Position numbers and translations under genes: made by a program. This document shows positions 7,430 through 14,162 of a stretch of 24,264 bases of DNA, in pieces. The DNA comes from a virus. Position 1 is the first letter of the stretch, and the number at the start of each line of letters is the position of its first letter. The DNA lies in IMG/VR virus record IMGVR_UViG_3300034522_000002, positions 1 through 24,264 of that record; one strand, written 5' to 3'. The notes beneath the pieces were generated by a model. It was not told the DNA's origin. It did no database searches and was given only the letters and a program-made list of their open reading frames with translations.

Positions 7430-10400
7430 TTACCTTCCGTTGATCAGGCGCCAGATTGAGCCGCCAGGTTGCAACCCTTTGGAAATAGCGGTTTCTGCCT
7501 CGGTCTTGGCGGCCTGCTGGATACCCTTGCCAAGCTGCGTGGTGTCTTCCTGAGTTGCGTTGCCGCCAACGCCTGCCGTTTGCACGGACACCGACACGGG
7601 GAAGTTGTAGGTGTTTCCACCCCCGCCACCGCCTGCCGCCGCCATGATCGAACTGCCGCCCGTCATTAATGGCGTGACGCTGCCACCCTGAGCGCCAGTC
7701 ATGAGGTACGACCGGCCACCCTGACTGAACAGCTCGGGCCCCTTTTCGTTTACCTCATAGAGCGTGTTCGGATCGACAGGCCCACCTGACGCCCTGCCCT
7801 CTACAAGAGCGCTGCCGATGCTGGAGCCGAAACTACCAGCGCCTGCGCCCGCCGCGGCACCGCCGCCAAACCAAGCGCCGATGGCAGTGCCCGCCAGGCT
7901 CGACAGCAAGCCGGACGCCGCCTGCCGAGTTGCGATACGCGCCATGTCGGCGATGATCGACTTGGCGAAGTCGGAGAACGATAGCTTCCCGGTCATGGCG
8001 AAGTTGACGACCGCATCCTCCATGCTGCTGAAAGCATTGCTGAACAGACTTTTTGTCTGCCCAGCGATGTTTTGAGCAGAGTCAAGATAGTTCTCCCAAG
8101 CTGCTGAGGCGCCTTTTGTCCAATCGCCCTGTGCCGCCTCAACATCCGCATAGTTCTGCCGGATCTGGTCAGTGGCGGCCTTGTTCGCGTCTGCGAGCGC
8201 CTGCGACTTACGCTTGAACTCTTCCTCAGACATGTTTCGCGACGGGTCGGAGCGCTGATTTTCCAGCTCGAGCGACTGCTGAGCAAACCGGTCTTGCTGG
8301 CTGTTCAGTTGCCCGTTCAATGCGTTCTGACGATCACCCTGGCCCACGCCCAATACTGCGCGCTGCCCAGCAAGCTCCAGCGCACGCTGTTGCTGACTCA
8401 GCGCCTGCACGTAGGAGCTGATTGCCCGCTCCTGCTTGGCGAGTCTCCCGGTCTCGTTGGTAGCCAGTACTTCAAGCTGGCTATCCGCGTCCTTCTGCGC
8501 CTTGACCATCCCTGCGCGTGCGTCAGCGATCTTCTGGTCCAGCTGGATGCTTTGCGCGGCTGTAGTGGTCTTCTTGCCCTGTGCAGCTTCAAGGGCAGCA
8601 ATCTCGGCTTCGTAGCCGGCGGTAACTTCATCCTTTTCGGCGCGGATCAAAACTGCACGCTGTGTCGCGTAATCAGCTTGCGAGATCAGACCGGCCTTCT
8701 GCGCGGCGTCCAACTGCTTCTGGGTATTGGCGTATTCGTCCTGAATGCCCTTGAGTGCGTTCTGCGCATCGTTGTATGCCGTGAGGTCTACAGCGCTGGC
8801 CGAAGCGGTTTTAGGGTCCTTGTTCTTGTCCTTGATGTTCTGCAGGGTTTTGGCGACATAGTCGGCCTGGACCTTGGGATCATCAGGGTTCGCCTTTTTC
8901 AGCACCTCGACGTCGCGCAAATACGCTTTGGTCAGCTTGTCTCGCTTCTCGGCATTGCTCAGCGTTGAGTCGCTGATTTGTTTGAGGCGCTGCCCAGCAG
9001 CAATGCCCTCCTTCTGGATTCGCGCCTGCTCCCCCAGGTAACCCGTTTTCGATTTCTCGGCTTCAATCTGAAGCTCGAGTAGATTAAGGGCAGCCTGGTC
9101 CTTGGCGGTGTCTCTGGTTTCCAGGCCAAGAGCAGCAGCCCGGCCGCCCTTTCCTCGATTGTTTGTAAGACGATCCCTGATCGCCTGGGCCTGCTCCTCC
9201 ATGGTGAGTGCTCGACCGACATTAAATGTCGCGTCCAGCGCTCCGGCTGCGGCGTCTTTGATGCCTTTCCAAGCTCGCTCTATCAGTCCGAGATTCTGGG
9301 TAATTTCACCACTTCGGGTTTGAATAGTTTCTGCGTAAGCCTTTGTCAGCAGGTCGGCTGCACCTACGGTATCGCCCTGTTCCTTCAACGCGACGATCTG
9401 CGAGTAGACGGAGGCTGTGAGGAAGTTGTACTGGTCGTTCAGTTCCTTTGCGGCCGCAACGGGATCCTTTGCGATCTTGACGAACTCAGCAATGGTTGCG
9501 TCGACTGACTTTCCGGTTGCGTCTTCCATGGCCGCGGCTGCCTCGGCGATAATGCCGAAACTCTCGCCCGCCACCACCCCGCTACCCGCCAGCTTGGCGA
9601 GTGAGGCGGCAGCCTCGCCCGTGGTGCCATTCGTAGCGCTGACTTGGCGGGCCAGGCTTGCGATCTGATCAGCCGAGGTGCCGGCATAGTTGCCGGTGAG
9701 GATCAGTGCCTTGTTGTACTCGTCAGCCTCCTGGCTGCCCTTGTTGTATCCATAAATCAGAGTGCCGATGACCGCTGCAACAGCCGCCACCGCGGCGACC
9801 ATGCCAAGGATGCTCATGGAGGCGCCGGTTACCGCCGGAGGGAGCGCACCATATGCTTTCTTGGCGTTCTCCGCCGCTTCTGCCGCCGTGTTCGAGCTTT
9901 CAGCCAGGCCCGACAGGCTTTCGCTTGCCTCACCAGCGTTCTCGGCGGTGTCCTTTGCTCCCGAGGCAATACCTGCGAGGGATTCGCCCAGCACCGCAGC
10001 ACCGGCGCCACCTGAAAATAACGAACGGAACTTGTCTTTCAGGGCGTCCATCGTCGGGCCAATGCCGCCGAAAGAGTCCTTGATCTGGCCGCCCTGCTGG
10101 ATTAGCACCATCAGTGGGTTCTGACCGCCCGCCAGGCTGGTGAAGATGTCCGTGAACTGCGCAGGTAATTGCCGAAGCGCCGCCTGCGTCTGCCCCGAAC
10201 TAATTCCGGTTTTCCGAAGCCCCTCATCGAATTCGCCCAGCTTCTGCCGGGATGCGTCGATGCGTGTCGAGTACTCGCGGAAGGTGTCGGCATCAATGAC
10301 GCCGGCGGCCTTGTACTTCTGCAGCTGGGCCTGCTGCTGATCGAGCTTGTCGAGCGCGGCCATTGTTGGGTTGAGCTTGCCGAGCAGTTCTTGCAGGCCC

Positions 10401-10840
10401 TCGGCCTGTACGCCCGTCGCCGCGGCGGCCTTCTTGGTTGCCTCGGCCTGGCGATCAGTCGATCCAACAAGCGCATCCGATTCAGCCTGCAAGCGACGCT
10501 GAAGCGAAGCCAGGCTGCTTACCGACGATCCCGACGACTCCATGGCGGAAGCGTTGGTGCTCACGCTGGTGGTCAGGCGCTGGTAATACTCGCTCGACTC
10601 CAGGGAAGCCTTTGCCGTTGCCAGAAGGCGGGCTTTGGCCTCTTCGAGCGTCTCGGAAAGCTTGCGCTCAGACGCCGACAGGTCCGCCGTTGCGGTCGCC
10701 GCCTTGTCGAAGCCAGCAGCCACTCCATCAGCAGCCTTCTCGGCGCGTCCGCCGGCAGCGGTAAGCTTGTCAAGATCGGTGCTTGCCTGCGCAGCATCCG
10801 TCGAATCGACCTTAATGCCGAGCTCAGCAATCGACGTCAT
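7430..10840 (-). CDS. H: Tape measure protein, lambda gpH-like
   Basis: This 1136-aa, alanine- and glutamine-rich, mostly helical protein is the tail length ruler. It starts with the usual TMP opening (ELGIKVDSTDAAQASTDLDK) and has long coiled-coil stretches. A prophage tape-measure domain is centred on residues 200-270 (QFTDIFTSLAGGQNPLMVLI). A strong hydrophobic segment lies at about 341-364 (GMVAAVAAVAAVIGTLIYGY) and a glycine/alanine-rich one near 960-1000. The lambda-type C-terminal domain contains the YEVNEKGPELF and GGRSYLM motifs. At roughly 0.15 nm per residue the tail would be about 170 nm long, an estimate only. GGAG precedes the ATG at 10840, directly after an intrinsic terminator. 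Confidence 0.95.
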   Translation of the reverse strand: MTSIAELGIKVDSTDAAQASTDLDKLTAAGGRAEKAADGVAAGFDKAATATADLSASERKLSETLEEAKARLLATAKASLESSEYYQRLTTSVSTNASAMESSGSSVSSLASLQRRLQAESDALVGSTDRQAEATKKAAAATGVQAEGLQELLGKLNPTMAALDKLDQQQAQLQKYKAAGVIDADTFREYSTRIDASRQKLGEFDEGLRKTGISSGQTQAALRQLPAQFTDIFTSLAGGQNPLMVLIQQGGQIKDSFGGIGPTMDALKDKFRSLFSGGAGAAVLGESLAGIASGAKDTAENAGEASESLSGLAESSNTAAEAAENAKKAYGALPPAVTGASMSILGMVAAVAAVAAVIGTLIYGYNKGSQEADEYNKALILTGNYAGTSADQIASLARQVSATNGTTGEAAASLAKLAGSGVVAGESFGIIAEAAAAMEDATGKSVDATIAEFVKIAKDPVAAAKELNDQYNFLTASVYSQIVALKEQGDTVGAADLLTKAYAETIQTRSGEITQNLGLIERAWKGIKDAAAGALDATFNVGRALTMEEQAQAIRDRLTNNRGKGGRAAALGLETRDTAKDQAALNLLELQIEAEKSKTGYLGEQARIQKEGIAAGQRLKQISDSTLSNAEKRDKLTKAYLRDVEVLKKANPDDPKVQADYVAKTLQNIKDKNKDPKTASASAVDLTAYNDAQNALKGIQDEYANTQKQLDAAQKAGLISQADYATQRAVLIRAEKDEVTAGYEAEIAALEAAQGKKTTTAAQSIQLDQKIADARAGMVKAQKDADSQLEVLATNETGRLAKQERAISSYVQALSQQQRALELAGQRAVLGVGQGDRQNALNGQLNSQQDRFAQQSLELENQRSDPSRNMSEEEFKRKSQALADANKAATDQIRQNYADVEAAQGDWTKGASAAWENYLDSAQNIAGQTKSLFSNAFSSMEDAVVNFAMTGKLSFSDFAKSIIADMARIATRQAASGLLSSLAGTAIGAWFGGGAAAGAGAGSFGSSIGSALVEGRASGGPVDPNTLYEVNEKGPELFSQGGRSYLMTGAQGGSVTPLMTGGSSIMAAAGGGGGGNTYNFPVSVSVQTAGVGGNATQEDTTQLGKGIQQAAKTEAETAISKGLQPGGSIWRLINGR

Positions 10841-10854
10841 ACTTATCTCCAGAC

Positions 10855-10881
10855 AAAAAAAAGCCCGCTCAGTGGCGGGCT
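10855..10881 (-). terminator. Strong intrinsic terminator after the lipoprotein gene
   Basis: On the minus strand a 7-bp stem (AGCCCGC / GCGGGCT, loop CACTGA) runs into eight T residues. It starts about 15 bases after the lipoprotein stop codon and ends about 14 bases before the tape measure ATG. It is the best terminator in the window. Confidence 0.85.
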
Positions 10882-10896
10882 ATATAGTTTCTCGTT

Positions 10897-11229
10897 CTAC
10901 TTCTTCAGCTTTGAATTCGTTTCCGCAAGCTTGCAGGTGATGTTTATGTCCGTTTTCATATCTTCCCCGAACTTTGCCACCGGCCTGGATCCGACGCCCT
11001 CGACTACGTACTTCGAGAAACCTGCATATCCGCCATACCTGTTCTTGGCGTTTACTTCGCCACATACAACGGTATTGTCAGGGAGGCGATAAACCGTCTC
11101 CGCCCTGAACTCAGCTGATGCAGAGTCGTTTAGGTTTCGCTTAACCTCTTCCCTGGCGCCATTTATATCGCTATTGCCGCACGCAGACAACACCGCGCCA
11201 ATCATTCCCACCAGCATCAATCGCTTCAT
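10897..11229 (-). CDS. Small secreted lipoprotein in the tail operon (possible moron)
   Basis: The ATG at 11229 is chosen because AAGGGAG lies six bases upstream; a TTG two codons earlier is less likely. The 110-aa product has a lipoprotein signal: Lys/Arg at 2-3, a hydrophobic core (LMLVGMIGAVL), and the lipobox LSAC with Cys17. Residue +2 is Gly, which favours the outer membrane. The mature part contains DSASAEFR and VVCGEVNAKNRYGGYAGF, a pattern I recall from many small secreted gammaproteobacterial proteins of unknown role. Cys56 and Cys99 could form a disulfide. Lambda has no gene here. Phage lipoproteins can block superinfection (for example Ltp of TP-J34 and Cor of HK022/phi80), so that role is plausible but unproven. 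It ends in its own terminator. Confidence 0.82.
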   Translation of the reverse strand: MKRLMLVGMIGAVLSACGNSDINGAREEVKRNLNDSASAEFRAETVYRLPDNTVVCGEVNAKNRYGGYAGFSKYVVEGVGSRPVAKFGEDMKTDINITCKLAETNSKLKK

Positions 11230-11424
11230 CGTCAACTCCCTTTAGATGGCGGCAATCTACCACCATCCAAGGGAAGCCCCCAAGCAGCCTGTACGAATCC
11301 CCAGTAACGCCCGACCATCGGCCAGTAGTAGCCTGCCACACGCAAGGATTCCCCAGTCCTACGCCTGCAAGCCCAAGGACTGGGATAGCGCCAATATCGG
11401 CGCGTTTATGACCTGGAGGTCAAT
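11230..11424. other. Non-coding stretch with inverted repeats upstream of the plus-strand gene
   Basis: I see no convincing gene in these 195 bases on either strand. The main structure is a perfect 9-bp inverted repeat (11352-11360 with 11376-11384). A second small hairpin (GCGCC at 11388-11392 with GGCGC at 11399-11403) lies just before the ribosome binding site of the plus-strand gene. No convincing -35/-10 pair was found for the lipoprotein gene or the plus-strand gene. Confidence 0.5.
11352..11384. repeat. Perfect 9-bp inverted repeat
   Basis: CCCAGTCCT at 11352-11360 is matched by AGGACTGGG at 11376-11384 with a 15-base loop. No T-tract follows on either strand, so it is not a standard terminator. 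It may be an RNA structure, a protein-binding site or a relic of insertion; its role is unknown. Confidence 0.6.
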
Positions 11425-11622
11425 GTGGCACTTGAACTGAATAGCTTGTCCCTTTCTCGCCGCAACAATCCGCCTACCGCTCAAGCCAGCCTTACCGATC
11501 AGGATGGTTGCGTAGTGATTGTGAACGTAAAGCTTGAAGGGAAACCGGTTGACGAGTTTTCCTTGAAGGAACTGAGTGTTTTGGCGATGGCGGCAGCAAA
11601 GCATCTCACGCACCAGGTTTGA
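11425..11622 (+). CDS. Small plus-strand protein, 65 aa, unknown function
   Basis: This is the only plausible gene on the plus strand. A GTG start at 11425 has a strong GGAGGT site 5 bases upstream. The product starts MALELNSLSLSRRNNPP, followed by a likely beta-hairpin (TAQASLTDQDG, VVIVNVKLEG) and a helix (LKELSVLAMAAAKHL). It has no signal peptide or membrane segment. Its last 17 bases overlap the 3' end of the 77-aa gene on the other strand, so the two converge, and its transcript would be antisense to the late operon. The ribosome binding site and protein-like sequence support it, but no family is recognised and no promoter is evident. A chance reading frame remains possible. Confidence 0.5.
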   Translation: MALELNSLSLSRRNNPPTAQASLTDQDGCVVIVNVKLEGKPVDEFSLKELSVLAMAAAKHLTHQV

Positions 11623-11839
11623 TCGAAGCCTGAAGCGCATCAATACGCGCTGCGAGTGCCGTGTCTGCATTGGCTCTCGCAGCCGATTCACTATGAACCT
11701 GAACGCTCAAGGTAGATACAGACTGAGACAGAGCCTGGACTCTATCATCGGTGATACGGACCATCCCGACGGTGTTGTCGCCGATCATGGCTTCGTTGAT
11801 GTAAAGCTGCCCGTCAACAATGGCAAAAGGCTTATCCAT
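11606..11839 (-). CDS. Stand-alone gpJ C-terminal-like (DUF1983-type) module, 77 aa
   Basis: The ATG at 11839 has an AGGAG site seven bases upstream. The protein starts MDKPFAIVDGQLYINEAMIG, which resembles PFAVQGGQTFIKAAFIQDG near the gpJ C-terminus in this same window. It continues with a heptad-like, alanine-rich stretch (VQALSQSVSTLSVQV, SAARANADTALAARIDALQ) suggesting a trimeric coiled coil. It therefore looks like a detached copy of the J-type C-terminal domain with a coiled-coil tail. It lies between the GT chaperone and tape measure genes, where lambda has nothing. A structural or assembly role at the tail is inferred; no experimental function is known to me. Confidence 0.7.
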   Translation of the reverse strand: MDKPFAIVDGQLYINEAMIGDNTVGMVRITDDRVQALSQSVSTLSVQVHSESAARANADTALAARIDALQASIKPGA

Positions 11840-11877
11840 AGATATCTCCTGCGGCCGTGCCGCGTCATGTTGGTTGT

Positions 11878-12581
11878 TTACGTCCGACTCTCGCTCATCA
11901 CCAGCAGCGCTTCGGCTTCCATCATCCGAAGGTCAGGGAAAGCCTCCGACAGTTCCGCGCGCTTGAGGCCGATCATACTGGCCACCGGCTTAAGTGCGTT
12001 GTAGTCAAGGCCCACGGCGCCGCCCATACCCACACGCCACTGCGTGAACATAGCCTCGAACAATAGGAAGGAAGGCCAATTCCCTGGCCAAACCTCATAC
12101 TGTTCCTCGGGAATGTCTGCCTTGGTCATGCCAAATGCCGCAAGATCAGCCTCCGAAGGCCCTTGCTCATATAGGGTGCGGGCGGCGCCGGTCAGTTTCC
12201 CAAACGGGCCGAGGAAAAGGCTTTCTGGTAAGCCTCCACAATCGCTTCACCGGCGCCTGCAGAGGTTTCGACCAGCGCCCGAATCGACTCGGGGCTCAGT
12301 TTGTCGTCGAAGCCCCAGCCAGTCACCAGCTCGCTGACTTGCTCGACCTGTCGATCGATGTGAGATGCAGTAATGTCGATCAGAGAGAGATCGTCACCTT
12401 TAGCCTTGAAAGACTCCTGATCCTCTTTGACCTTATCCTGCCAACCTGCAAACAGTGCCGCGAGCTCCTTGCGATCCCTGTATTTGAATTCGAACGGCAC
12501 TTGAAGAGTCGCGCCGCCAACTCGCGGAATATCAACGACGGCTTTGAACGTCGGATTTTGGGCGATCTTGAACTTTGCCAT
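11878..12581 (-). CDS. Tail assembly chaperone GT, made by -1 frameshift (join 12581..12195, 12195..11878)
   Basis: Translation begins as gpG at 12581. The ribosome can slip by -1 on the heptamer G GGA AAC at 12201-12195 just before the gpG TGA. It then reads CTG ACC GGC and continues open to a stop at 11878, giving about 234 aa (129 from G, 105 from T). The first 22 T codons lie before any ATG, yet read as good protein (LTGAARTLYEQGPSEADLAAFG), which supports fusion over independent initiation. The T part contains YEVWPGNWPSFLLFEAMFTQWRVG split over a conserved DUF1799-like motif (EVWPGNW, TQWRVG, GLDYNAL). In lambda, GT recruits tube subunits to the tape measure. A separate start at the ATG at 12129 (83 aa) is the alternative. 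Confidence 0.85.
12192..12581 (-). CDS. Tail assembly chaperone, lambda gpG counterpart
   Basis: The 129-aa product starts at the ATG at 12581, three bases after the tail tube stop. It opens with MAKFKIAQNPTFKAVVDIP, then VPFEFKYRDRKELAALFAGW, followed by a helical half (LIDITASHIDRQVEQVSEL, ESIRALVETSAGAGEAIVEAYQKAF). This matches the family of phage tail assembly chaperones that coat the tape measure protein before tube polymerisation and are absent from the final tail. The stop codon directly follows the slippery heptamer, so most ribosomes would end here and a minority would make GT. Its place between the tube and tape measure genes agrees with lambda G. Confidence 0.88.
   Translation of the reverse strand: MAKFKIAQNPTFKAVVDIPRVGGATLQVPFEFKYRDRKELAALFAGWQDKVKEDQESFKAKGDDLSLIDITASHIDRQVEQVSELVTGWGFDDKLSPESIRALVETSAGAGEAIVEAYQKAFSSARLGN
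12195..12201 (-). promoter_or_regulatory. -1 ribosomal frameshift slippery heptamer G GGA AAC
   Basis: In the gpG frame the codons are TTG GGA AAC TGA, so the heptamer fits X XXY YYZ exactly. Lambda uses the close relative G GGA AAG at the same place. The stop codon is the next codon. The sequence after it is GC-rich, but no strong stimulatory stem could be recognised by eye. Confidence 0.85.
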
Positions 12582-12583
12582 GG

Positions 12584-13240
12584 TTACACCACTACTGCCG
12601 AGTAACGGGTTGGCCGGCCGGCGAGAGAGATGGTGATGACGCGAGACATAAGGCTGTTTCGGCCCAGGGTGGGCGTCGAAGTGATGGATACATAGGCGTT
12701 GTAGAGAATGCTGCTGCCGCCAGGCAAGTTCAGACGAAGCACTCGGGTCTGCTTGTCTTCATCAGCGCCTTCGACCACTGGAACGTAAGGCAAATCAGGA
12801 TCATCAGCCACGGTGAAGGTCATGCTGATCGGGTTCTTGGTAGTCGGGATCTGCCGGTCGTCATCGTCAGCCAGGAAGCCGAAGGTCAGAAATTGCTGAT
12901 CGCCGCCACTGGTGTTCACGTCGGTGATCTGCGAGACCTCAACGAAACCGGTTACTTCGCGTACCGAGCCAGCGCCCGAGCCGGCCGGATATGGCTGGAG
13001 GTTGGTGGTGTTGACGTTTTCCAGGACGAAAGTTGCGGTCAGGCTGTTGGCCACGCGTGCGGCGCGGTCATTCAGGCGGGTCCAGCCGGAGGTTACGGCA
13101 ATGATGTCGCCGTCAGTCAGGCCGTGCGCCGCGGCGGTCGCCACCGCTGGGTTGGCATTGCTCAGCGCGGTTACCGGGATCGCCGGACCGTAGGTCGAAG
13201 CGATTTGCAGGGTCGCGCCGTTGGGGAGTCGAAAGCCCAT
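12584..13240 (-). CDS. Major tail tube protein
   Basis: The 218-aa product begins MGFRLPNGATLQIASTYGPA and contains NANPAVATAAAHGLTDGDII, a small domain common to many phage tube or coat proteins that may decorate the tube surface. It continues with beta-rich sequence (VSQITDVNTSGGDQQFLTFGFLADD shortened here to its QFLTFGFLAD core). It sits between the tail terminator and G/GT genes, the standard place for the tube protein (lambda V). It forms stacked hexamers around the tape measure. GAGG lies nine bases before the ATG at 13240. An intrinsic terminator is just upstream even though this protein is needed in many copies. Confidence 0.88.
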   Translation of the reverse strand: MGFRLPNGATLQIASTYGPAIPVTALSNANPAVATAAAHGLTDGDIIAVTSGWTRLNDRAARVANSLTATFVLENVNTTNLQPYPAGSGAGSVREVTGFVEVSQITDVNTSGGDQQFLTFGFLADDDDRQIPTTKNPISMTFTVADDPDLPYVPVVEGADEDKQTRVLRLNLPGGSSILYNAYVSITSTPTLGRNSLMSRVITISLAGRPTRYSAVVV

Positions 13241-13266
13241 GTGTTTTTTCCTCTTTGCAGAAATGA

Positions 13267-13289
13267 CAAAACCCGCTCAATGGCGGGTT
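13267..13289 (-). terminator. Intrinsic terminator before the tail tube gene
   Basis: On the minus strand a 7-bp stem (AACCCGC / GCGGGTT, loop CATTGA) is followed by a short T-run (TTTT counting the stem end, then GTC). The stem is nearly identical to the one at 10862-10881. The short T-tract suggests it is leaky. It lies after the tail terminator gene and before the tube gene. Confidence 0.6.
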
Positions 13290-13311
13290 CTGGGTTTGCC
13301 CAACGGGCGAA

Positions 13312-13728
13312 TTAGTTGGTGTCGGCTCGATACTGGAACGAGGCCGGCACAGTGAAGTTGTTGCCGTCAGGGATGCCTGGCCCTGGGCCGACCGGCGTAA
13401 GCACGATAGCTACCAGACCAGCGCGAGGGATGCGCAGATTCACCGGGAACAGCGCGGCCAGCTCATCAACAATGCCGCTCGCCTCGGTCCGATACTTGCC
13501 GGACGGTGCCACGATGTTGACCTGGAACACGCCGACGTACAGGTGGTGGTCGCCGCCGAGCGTGTTGCTGGCTGTCACCGCCGGCAGCGTGAAGGCCCTC
13601 AGGTACGTCTCGCCGGAAGCCGGTGTGTAGGTCTCGTTCTCGACCACCACCTTAAGGGGCTTGGTTCGTGCCTTGGCCCAGGCCAGCAGGCGCGACTCGA
13701 AAGCCGCAGCGATGATGTTATGGCTCAT
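13312..13728 (-). CDS. Tail terminator protein, lambda gpU-like position
   Basis: The 138-aa protein starts MSHNIIAAAFESRLLAWAKA and has a beta-rich middle (GDHHLYVGVFQVNIVAPSG) with an RTEASGIVDELAALFP helix. This architecture is typical of tail terminator-like phage proteins, which cap the tube at the head-proximal end and stop elongation. The start at 13728 overlaps the previous stop as ATGA, indicating coupled translation. Its location directly before the tube gene matches lambda U. The assignment rests on pattern and position; exact family membership was not tested. Confidence 0.8.
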   Translation of the reverse strand: MSHNIIAAAFESRLLAWAKARTKPLKVVVENETYTPASGETYLRAFTLPAVTASNTLGGDHHLYVGVFQVNIVAPSGKYRTEASGIVDELAALFPVNLRIPRAGLVAIVLTPVGPGPGIPDGNNFTVPASFQYRADTN

Positions 13729-14162
13729 ACCTGGTTATTCCTGATGGCTTCTTCGACGATCTGCTGGAAGCGGGCCAGCGTGATTTGCACCATGCCGGCG
13801 GGAGCCTGGTCGGAATGCCCATATTCAAGCGGCACGCCGTAGACCAGGTTGTTGACGATATAGGCGACCTGTCCGGCCTCCAGGCTGCTGACCTGGGCTA
13901 CCAGATTTGCGATGGTTTCGTGACCGCCCTTGTCGACAGTATCGATGCTCTGATTTGAGGGCGCGCCCACCGTGAACTGCCAGTTGCCTTTGAATCGCCC
14001 GGTGTCCACCGGTGACAGGCGGATGACCGAGGTACCGATCTCGATCACGACCTCGCGGAACACGTCGTCAATGGCTTCCTTGGCCTGCTCCGCGAATGCC
14101 GCCAGGCTCTCGGCAAAGCCGCCTTGCTGGCCGCCGTAGCGGCTTGTCATGTGATTGGCCAT
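13725..14162 (-). CDS. Tail completion protein, HK97 gp10-like
   Basis: The 145-aa product carries the family's signature pattern: an N-terminal helix (FAESLAAFAEQAKEAIDDVF), then SVIRLSPVDTGRFKGNWQ at about 47-64 and a C-terminal YIVNNLVYGVPLEYGHSDQ block. This is typical of HK97 gp10/lambda gpZ-type tail completion proteins, which finish the tail top so it can join the head. The ATG at 14162 overlaps the upstream TAA (TAATG), and an internal ATG four codons later is a weaker choice. Neighbours on both sides are connector and tail terminator genes. Confidence 0.85.
   Translation of the reverse strand: MANHMTSRYGGQQGGFAESLAAFAEQAKEAIDDVFREVVIEIGTSVIRLSPVDTGRFKGNWQFTVGAPSNQSIDTVDKGGHETIANLVAQVSSLEAGQVAYIVNNLVYGVPLEYGHSDQAPAGMVQITLARFQQIVEEAIRNNQV

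Noticed and set aside
10169-11092. Plus-strand open frame of 307 codons opposite the tape measure and lipoprotein genes
   Set aside because: It crosses a strong terminator and two real genes on the other strand and has low-complexity Arg/Leu/Gly-rich sequence typical of a shadow frame.
11246-11440. Plus-strand frame of 64 codons before the small plus-strand gene
   Set aside because: No ribosome binding site and it spans the inverted repeat; the sequence is not protein-like.
11359-11691. Minus-strand frame of 110 codons in the accessory pocket
   Set aside because: No good ribosome binding site, sequence lacks protein-like pattern, and it overlaps the better supported mini-J gene and plus-strand gene.
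12129-12195. Independent start of the T protein at the ATG at 12129
   Set aside because: No strong ribosome binding site was seen there, and the open, protein-like 22 codons before it together with the slippery heptamer favour a frameshift fusion.
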